A DNA stretch of 64,000 bases, from assembly GCF_905163445.1 (NCBI RefSeq), contig NC_053190.1, forward strand, positions 13,828,501 to 13,892,500, read 5' to 3'. Below are positions 56,955 through 64,000 of the stretch, piece by piece. Position 1 is the stretch's first letter. Each line of letters begins with the position of its first letter. Under the pieces are notes generated by a model that was not told the origin of the DNA, did not search any database, and worked only from the letters and a program-made list of their open reading frames with translations. A program made the position numbers and the translations under genes. The stretch comes from Pararge aegeria (taxonomy: Eukaryota; Arthropoda; Insecta; Lepidoptera; Nymphalidae).

Positions 56955-57120
56955 TAAATACTAGTATTGGGGCGCGTCGGGCGTTTGCCGTTTAATGCTC
57001 AGCGAGGTGCGGGGGCTCGTGGCGTCACGTGGCGTCACGTGGCGCCTCGTGGCTGCCGCGTGCCGACGCCCGCGTATCCGGGGGCGGCATTCAATTCCAA
57101 TCTAGTGACAATATTTTGGC
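56955..57120. other. GC-rich island 2 with 10 bp tandem repeat
   Basis: GGGGCGCGTCGGGCGTTTG, then GTGGCGTCAC twice in tandem (about 57020-57040) and variants GTGGCGCCTC and GTGGCTGCCG, then CCGGGGGCGGCATTC. CpG-rich in an AT-rich desert; a regulatory element or a small unmethylated island is possible. No exon is seen. Confidence 0.4.
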
Positions 57121-57354
57121 GGGAAAAATCGGGTAATTTTATAATTCGAACAGGAAATATTACACGCTAATTTTGGCGTTTTGGGGGCTCACAATTGGCT
57201 GAGATTGATTTTCGGTGGCGTGTACGGATTAAGTTATTTATCTTATTAATGGTATCGACCTGTCATAGAATGGAACTGATTCCTGTATCGGTAATGCAGA
57301 GTGGTGACGGCAGATCAGATTTTTTATTCCACACAATTTTTTTTTAAATATCAC

Positions 57355-57830
57355 TACAAGTTAGCCCTAGGTGAAAAGTGATGATGCAGCAAAGATGGTA
57401 GCGGGCTAACCTGTTGGGATTATGGCAGTTATATTTAACCTATACCCCTATTCGGTTTCTTTCGGAAATGTGGTAAATAGCTACGGCCGAAGCCTTCCAC
57501 CAGTCAAGGTACACATCGCACAAGATTTAGAAGAAGTATAGCTTTTTGTTACAGAGCTCGCCCGGGGATACTATCGCCATGTTTAGTTCTACCGCTAAGC
57601 AGCATTGTTGCAACGCCGTGGTCCGGTCTGAATGGCGTGGTTGCCGCTGTAATTAAAGGCACATGAAACTTAACACCAACGCCTCTAATTGATGGACATA
57701 TGGCAGGATATAAGTAGGATGTGTTCTTTGCGACGAAGTGTTCCAGTATTTATGGCCATGGTTTTCCACTTACCATCAGGTGGGACATCGGCTTGGTCCG
57801 TCAATTATTACTTTAAAAAAAAACGATTTA
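57355..57830 (-). repeat. Families I and J, long copy
   Basis: CAAGTTAGCCCTAGGTGAAAAG...GCAAAGATGGTAGCGGGCTAACC...TACGGCCGAAGCC (I), then AGAGCTCGCCCGGGGATAC...GCTAAGCAGCATTGTTGC...CCATCAGGTGGGACATCGG (J). The longest copy in the window; no coding frame. Confidence 0.65.
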
Positions 57831-58054
57831 AAAGAAACGAGCAGAATTTCATGTGAGTTTCAGTAAAGTAGGCTTGGTGTTTTCGTAATTACAAGTCATA
57901 AATTATAATTGTAGCTCAATACTTTTCTTTGATAGGATAATATTATATCTGTCATATAAATTGATTATAAAGACACTAACCCATTTGTATTTTAATCTGT
58001 TTTATATCATGAAAATCCTCAACTGATAATAAAAGTGTCGGTATCTAAATAATT

Positions 58055-58260
58055 CAAATATTCTTTATTCATGAAGGCCTATCATGGCGCTTATAAAGCG
58101 TGTACATACGCTATTTTTACATATAAGTTTACGTAACTTGAGGTAATGGTGAAACGTGCGATACGTTCGCCCACTCAAACCTAAAGCTACGACGGTTCCA
58201 AACGCGCCCTGGTCTAAGAAGAGCCCACAACAAAGTTAGACGTAATTTTTTTGATTCGGT
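58055..58260 (-). repeat. LINE family E 3' UTR, diverged
   Basis: AAATATTCTTTATTCATGAAGGCC...CTAAAGCTACGACGGTTCC...GCGCCCTGGTCTAAGAAGAG. Confidence 0.65.
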
Positions 58261-58509
58261 TTTGGGTCTCCGTATGCTAATATAGTTCTATAATAGTGTA
58301 GAAATCCTAATTGGGTCATAGTTAGAAAATAAAGGATTATTATTTTGATCCCAAAATCACTTACCTACTATATTTATTATGAATACCCATATGTTATCCT
58401 AGAAGCAAATCTGCGAGTTATGTCTGTGAGTTCTGGCATCAGGTATGTTAATTGGGTGTGTCTTATTACATCAATACTCTCTCAGTCGAATCACACGAAA
58501 GAGGATATA

Positions 58510-58745
58510 TAATGTTGAATTTTATGAAAAATAAGCTTAATTTCCTATACTATGCGGAAACCAAGAGAATCTGTATGGTGTAATTTATAATTTCTTCAAT
58601 CGTTATACTCCATACCAAACAGATCTTCGGCAATGCACGCTCTACGCACGTTTCGCTGCGAAACCGGAGCATCCTCAGGAGATGTTGACTTTACAATTAA
58701 TAATAGTTAAGTCAACAAATTGAGCTTAATTTTCATAATACATCA
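58510..58745 (-). repeat. Repeat with hammerhead-like core, copy 2
   Basis: The minus strand reads CTCCTGAGGATGCTCCGG, TTTCGCAGCGAAACGTGCG, GCCGAAGATCTGTTTGG. Its stem mismatch is at a different pair from that in copy 1, so the consensus stem GCTCCG/CGGAGC pairs fully. Confidence 0.5.
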
Positions 58746-59440
58746 TAGATTTTCGCAAAGTAACGCCTGCTTCTATCCAATGTCAATGCTGCCATCTCTA
58801 TTATTATACGGCGGTTAAAGTCCCGATCGGAATTAAATACTTTTTTGAAGATGAACTGATTACGTTTTTGCCTCATCCATCACCCTTTGCATTGTTAATT
58901 CCACTTAAGTTAATCCTGTTTGTATATTTATAGACTATTTAAAAATAAAAAATAAATCAATTAAAGCTAGGAATGAAAATAAAGAATCTATTATTACCAT
59001 GTAGGCATCATGGAATTGTTTCCATTTTACTCCGAACTAAAAATTTCCAACTTGCCCGTTCGCTGGTCACATTAATAATGTCGAGACATCTATAACCTGC
59101 CAATTACTTTATTTAAGTAAAAGAATGAATTTATACACTTAATTTGTAGTGTAATAAACTGATTGATGTAACAAAACAGTAGTATTTCTTAAATATTTTA
59201 AACAATACCACTTCAAAAATCTAATGTTTTTGTAAGTAAGTATTTATTGTGACATAAACAAATCACATGCACACGTCTAGCACTAACCGAACTGCACTTT
59301 GTTCACGAATGCACTTTGGCTGCGTGTCTGTGTATACGTAGATGCGCCCGCCATTCTTCACGTGTTACGTTTATGGAGGTAGTTTCCATTTTACCCACTA
59401 CTTCCATCTTACCCTCCCTTCCCCTACTAAGTAATAAATG

Positions 59441-59580
59441 CAGTAGTTTGAGAACACGGGCTATAAATTGAGTCGGTATTATATGTAGTGGAAGTAACTG
59501 CGGGGTGAACTAGCGCGAGATTAAGCATTCCATTAGACAGCTTAATTGAACTGAGGAGGTAATTAAACTTCGCTTCCATA
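59441..59580 (+). other. Duplicated noncoding segment, copy 1
   Basis: GAACACGGGCTATAAATTG, then ATTATATGTAGTGGAAGTAA, GGGGTGAACTAGCGC and, at the end, GAGGTAATTAAACTTCGCTTC. Repeated at 61451-61628 but nowhere else in the window. Not like any repeat family seen here. Confidence 0.6.
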
Positions 59581-59689
59581 AAATCAGCTCAATGATTGGT
59601 GCAAAACAAAGAATCACAGGCGAAAGTTTAGACCAAGTCGATATGATGTTACTAAACCGAAAGAAGGAAACTTAAATTTGGTAAAATCA

Positions 59690-59950
59690 TATTGATAAAC
59701 CGGGCGGCGATTTGCAGGATGGGTTCTTTGCATATCCTACGAAGTGTTGCTTTGTTGTGGTAAGTGACTATGCAGTCTAAGATGGTAGCGGGCTAACCTG
59801 TTAGGGGTATGGCAATTATATTAAACCCATACCTCTAATCGGCACTACACGACATCGTACCGGAACGCTAAATCGTTTAGCGGCTCGTCTTTGTCGGTAG
59901 GGTGGTGACTAGCCACGGAAAAAGCCTCTCTCGCATCAGACTAGATAACA
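59690..59950 (-). repeat. Families I/J, rearranged copy
   Basis: TGGGTTCTTTGCATATCCTACGAAG (J-like), then GTAAGTGACTATGCAGTC...GATGGTAGCGGGCTAACC...TAACCAGCC-type end (I). Confidence 0.55.
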
Positions 59951-60149
59951 TTCAGAATTCAGATTCCCTGCCGCGGGTACCCGACTTGAATCCACAGCGC
60001 TCACCGTAGAGCCAAGCAGGTTGTCAAAAATCAGGGTAAAACCTACTACCTAATACCTACACATAAAATGAGACTGCGGAAGAATTTCGCTTTGGATTAA
60101 TAAGTATAATCAAATAGAATAGTCATCATCTGGGTACATATAGGGTACG

Positions 60150-60307
60150 CACAGGGTATGCAGATGATATAAAATGAAGGAAATCTCCAGTACGAGTTAT
60201 AAAAAACTTAAGGCTAGGCATTGTAAGTGTTATAAAAAGCCTACACTTAAGTATTTAAAACTCGTACTGGAGATGTTCTTCATTTTATATTATCTGCATA
60301 CCCTGTG
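60150..60307. mobile_element. Foldback palindrome, 60 bp arms
   Basis: CACAGGGTATGCAGATGATA...ATCTCCAGTACGAGTT at the left and its near-exact inverse at 60248-60307. The GGGTATGCA/ATAAAATG core is shared with the hAT-type MITEs at 28812 and 31592, so this may be a rearranged relative. Confidence 0.7.
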
Positions 60308-60634
60308 CATATCCTCCAATAAACGCTTTGAACATTTTATTAAGTGGAATTCTCCAAACTATCGCCTACTTCTATCCAATCCAATGCTTCGGACAATTTG
60401 GAATTTAAATTAATAGGTAGATATATAAGGTAGAAGTAACTCTTAACAATAATTATAAACTTATAATAATAAATAGCGTGGAATAATGTAGGACAAGTCA
60501 TTCGGTGTTTTATCCATTGTATAAGCTCACTGGCTTTATCACTCCCTTACATTTCAAACGTGTTCTCATTCGCAGTGTGACGAAGCACTGAAAAACTATT
60601 CCAATGTTATGCCGTTTAAAAACAAACCGCGATT

Positions 60635-60945
60635 CATTTATTTCAAGTAGAGTTGAATTTTAAAGTGCTTTGGAAATTCAAGTATGTTTATGAGTAGCGT
60701 ATGGAACCCTCGTAGCTTTAGTTTTTACTTGACGAATTTGGTTATCGCCACCAACTCACTTCTATGTTATATTTTACATTAATGTACGCATCAAAAGTAC
60801 CATATATGTGCCTATTTGAATCAAGAAATCTTTGACTTTAACCCCACTTTGATTTTACCGAGAAGAAGCCGTCAAGAAAGTAAGAAATTGATCTATTTCA
60901 ACATTAACATTTACTATCATTTTTCTACCATACGGCAGATGAGAG
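60635..60945. repeat. LINE family F tail with family E tail nested in it
   Basis: Family F (minus) covers 60635-60691 and resumes at about 60846 (GAGAAGAAGCCGTCAAGAAAG). Between them is a plus-strand family E 3' end (GGAACCCTCGTAGCTTTAG...GAATCAAGAAATCTTTGACTTTA). Confidence 0.65.
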
Positions 60946-61450
60946 CGGATTAGTAAGGCAAACAAAATATTACATTATTTATAATAACAAACTTCACAGA
61001 ATCAGATATAAATGAGCATTCGGAATATTTATCGTTATCTAAGTATACAGAAATAATTTGTGGTACGCTTTTATATAACGATCCCCACGGTAATTTTGAA
61101 CTTTTCAATATATAAATAAGTCACATTTTAAGCATAACCTGTATACAACTAAATGGATCAAGACTTGAAATAAAATATTAAAGTTTGGAATTTAATTTTT
61201 CTTAATCAATTCATCATAAAACTTTTGAAGAGTCGAAGGTTATGATACAATTAGATAATAATGAATCCAACTAATATTTTATTATTAGTAAATTATGTTT
61301 TTTTTTTAAAGTAGTTTCTAAATGGATTGGATTCGCTGAAACAGTACATAAATTAGTTTGGTGCAAAACTAGAGATTTCATTCAACAGACACGAGCTATC
61401 TCTATATGTTTAATTATGAATGGATATAGAAACTATATAATATATCAAAC

Positions 61451-61628
61451 CTGTAGTTTCAATCTCTCGTTGCTGGAACACGGGCCGTAAATCGGATCGT
61501 AATTATATGTAGTGGAAGTAACTGTGCAGGGTGAACTACCGCTCACCCGTAAGATTCACTCAGACTATTACATTACGGCAGGCAGGCGGCTTTATTGATT
61601 CGAGACGGTAATTAAACTTTACTTCTGT
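61451..61628 (+). other. Duplicated noncoding segment, copy 2
   Basis: GGAACACGGGCCGTAAATCGG, ATTATATGTAGTGGAAGTAA, AGGGTGAACTACCGC, with about 40 extra bases before GACGGTAATTAAACTTTACTTC. Confidence 0.6.
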
Positions 61629-61923
61629 CACTGGTAATAGAATAACTACTATCTATTGTTGTTTCTATTAAATAAGCTAATGTAAATGATCATAAAAAAT
61701 AGGAGCGTTGAGTTTGAAGAAAATACGTAACCGAATGGCTTCATGGAACATGGAAAATGATAAAACGAGGCTTTCTTGAAAACGGTGTCTTTCTTGGAGT
61801 CATGTCCAGGTCAACAACGTCATAGAAAACTCCTAATGAATTCCTATGTTCGCGTACAATCCTTAGATGGTGACGTTCCTATCAGATCCAAATATATAAT
61901 AATTATTTCTCTTTAAATTATTC

Positions 61924-62122
61924 AAAGTCAAAGTCAAAGTCAAAAATATCTTTATTCAAGTAGGCCCATAGGTGGCACTCTTGATGCGTACATAAGAATT
62001 ACACGGTAGTGAGATAATGGCGATAACCACATTCGTTAACTTAAAACTAAAGCTACGAGGGTTCCAAACGCGTCCTGGTCTAAGAAGAAGCCCACAACAC
62101 TTAGCCGGGTGTTTTTTTTTTT
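61924..62122 (-). repeat. LINE family E 3' UTR
   Basis: AGTCAAAGTCAAAGTCAAAA start and a close match throughout to 38690-38880, ending TTAGCCGGGTG and a T-run. Confidence 0.75.
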
Positions 62123-62124
62123 CA

Positions 62125-62238
62125 AATTATTCAAATTGGACCTATTGTTTAGACGTTACTACGGGTATAGAAATGCTAAAAGATATTAAATCCGATAATA
62201 ACGGATTTGATGCAGACGAAGTTGCGCGGGTCAGCTAG
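62125..62238 (+). mobile_element. Helitron-like 3' fragment
   Basis: Ends GCAGACGAAGTTGCGCGGGTCAGCTAG before T, the terminal signature of the 41.2 kb element. The left border is unclear. Confidence 0.45.
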
Positions 62239-62830
62239 TTGTTTTATATAGCCTATATTCCAAAGCTTGGTAAGAAGATTTTAGGTCAACTACTTAGAAT
62301 GGCGTAAACTGCTTAGAACTTTCTTACTACAAAGAAACAATGAAACATTTAAAATACTTAAACTAAGAAATTAAAAAATTAAAAAAGGAATCATAACATT
62401 TCAAGTCGCTTTATACATATCTATCATTACATTCAAGACAAATGCAAGTATGAAGATGTACTTAAATAAAAAAACATAACAATAGATTTAATCACAATAA
62501 TTTTCTTTAACTTGTGAAACGTCAAAGTAAATTTTTATGTACCTAGTTGATATCGTCAAACTCATAAAAGTGTTCCGATACTCAAAAGACTACATGCAGT
62601 CGAAACCGAATTAAAAGATAAGATCTCAATTTGCAAAGTTCACTGGATGCCCCAAAGGGACACGTTGGACTAAATTAATTTGAGCCCTTCTTATAGTGAT
62701 GTGCTGAAAATATCGACAATTAGACTTATTGTTGAAGTAAAAAACCTTGACATTATTTCAAAAACATGTTCTGGATAGACATTCTTCTCTTCCGTTTTTA
62801 TGAGCAGAGCTTACAAAGGTCATTGATACT

Positions 62831-63640
62831 TACAAATTGGAAGTTCATTATAAAAACTTTATTTTTTGTTAGCTCCATACCTAACCCAAGATGTTGAGAG
62901 TTCTAATTTGAAGGTGCCGTAAGGTTAAGAAAACTATTCTTCTAATTACGTTAATAATATTTTATAAATATTTAAAAACTATTTTTTCCATTTGAAAAAC
63001 ACTCACTGTAAAATTTTAGCATAGAAAAGTTTTATTAGCTATTGTGTCTATTTGGTATTTTGACTCCAAAATTTTCAAGTAATTTATTAGAATGCAAAAA
63101 AAAAGTGCTTGAAACCAGGTCGCTTCGCCATTATCTCTCACAAGATAGAAAAATGATATTAGACAAGAGCAACTGCTGACTTTCTTAATTCTTCTCTCTC
63201 TTCCGTTTTTATGAGCAGAGCTGTCCAACGTCATTGCTAGTATTAAATTATCGTCAAATCTTTTGGTTTATAGTGACTCTACCACAGGTTAAGAAAGTCA
63301 GCAGTTGCCTAATATTATTTTTATATCTTGTGAGAGACAATGCGAAGCGGCCTGGTTTCAAGCACTTTTTTTTGCATTCTAATAAATTAAATGAATGTTT
63401 CGGAGTCACAATAAAAAATAGACACAATAGCTAATAAAGCTATTCTATGGCAAAACTTTATAGTGGTCTTTGATTCTTTTTCAAATGGAAAAAAAGGTTT
63501 TTAAATATTTTCCAAATATTATTAACGTAATTAGAAGAATAGTTTTCTTAATCTTACGTCACCTTCAAATTAGAACTATGCACATCTTGGTATGGAGCTA
63601 ACAAGAAAATAAAGTTTTTATAATTAACTTCCAATTTGTA
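62831..63640. mobile_element. 810 bp long inverted repeat (foldback element)
   Basis: The left arm begins TACAAATTGGAAGTTCATTA; the right arm ends TAATTAACTTCCAATTTGTA. Matching blocks run inward on both sides (AGAAAACTATTCTTCTAATT; GACACAATAGCTAATAAA; GTGCTTGAAACCAGG) for about 370 bases each, with few mismatches and short indels. The roughly 90-base centre contains GTTTTTATGAGCAGAGCTG, also present in direct orientation at about 62797. No protein is encoded. Confidence 0.88.
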
Positions 63641-64000
63641 GTTTTACTCGATTTAAATGATTAAAATTCGATTTACTCGGCATTATTTATGGGAATATCC
63701 TAATTGCTTGTTCTTGTTGTAGGAAGTAACCGATACCTATCATAGAACAACCCTAAGTATTTTCTGTTTTCTGGTCCTGTTTTCATAGGCTTAGAGGTGC
63801 TCCTCTTAATTACAGGGCGTCGTTTTCTTAAGTAATACCTATCTAAGACAAAATTTGGATCAATTTGTTGAAATATTTGGTGTCGGGAAATATTTTAGGT
63901 ATATCAAGTATTCATAAAAATATCATTATATTTTAGTGTGAAGTTTCTTATACAATAAAGGTTTATTATATTAATTATGATCAGCATCATTATTCACTCA

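Noticed and set aside
1..64000. CRISPR array, operon, prophage or bacterial insertion
   Set aside because: No regularly spaced repeats, no closely packed genes with ribosome-binding sites, and introns and SINEs throughout; the window is eukaryotic.

Overview
The window looks like nuclear DNA of a moth or butterfly (Lepidoptera). It is AT-rich, its genes are split by long introns, and the sequence between exons is packed with short interspersed repeats of the kind common in lepidopteran genomes: tRNA-derived SINEs, truncated LINE 3' ends, Helitron ends and small terminal-inverted-repeat elements. I see no prokaryotic gene organisation, no CRISPR array and no viral genome.

Three protein-coding genes can be read exon by exon with consistent splice phases. 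(1) Positions 1-8021, + strand: the last four exons of a large cadherin (Cad87A/cadherin-23 type). They cover the end of the ectodomain, one membrane span and a cytoplasmic tail ending in Thr-Glu-Leu, a class I PDZ ligand. The rest of the gene lies left of the window. (2) Positions 12925-14555, - strand: a complete five-exon UBE2D/effete-type ubiquitin-conjugating enzyme of 147 residues with catalytic Cys85. (3) Positions 18841-41219, + strand: a complete seven-exon PAQR3-type seven-helix membrane protein of 341 residues with the family's Ser/His/Asp/HxxxH metal-site residues. Its coding exons are spread over 22 kb by repeat-filled introns of up to 9.5 kb. The cadherin and E2 genes converge; the E2 and PAQR3 genes diverge from a 4.3 kb shared upstream region.

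From 41.2 kb to the right end (22.8 kb) I find no gene. That stretch holds LINE and SINE remnants, two copies of a repeat with a hammerhead-ribozyme-like core, a pair of X-box-like sites, two GC-rich islands, a diverged pair of unique-looking noncoding segments 2 kb apart, and an 810 bp inverted repeat at the far right.

The three genes have unrelated cell roles (adhesion, ubiquitin transfer, Golgi/membrane signalling) and I see no sign that they work as a unit. The most informative structure is in the mobile elements. Several nested insertions can be dated relative to one another, and three small elements have intact 8 bp target duplications. I did not find a convincing new biological system; the best candidates for follow-up are the long inverted repeat, the hammerhead-like repeats and the duplicated noncoding pair.
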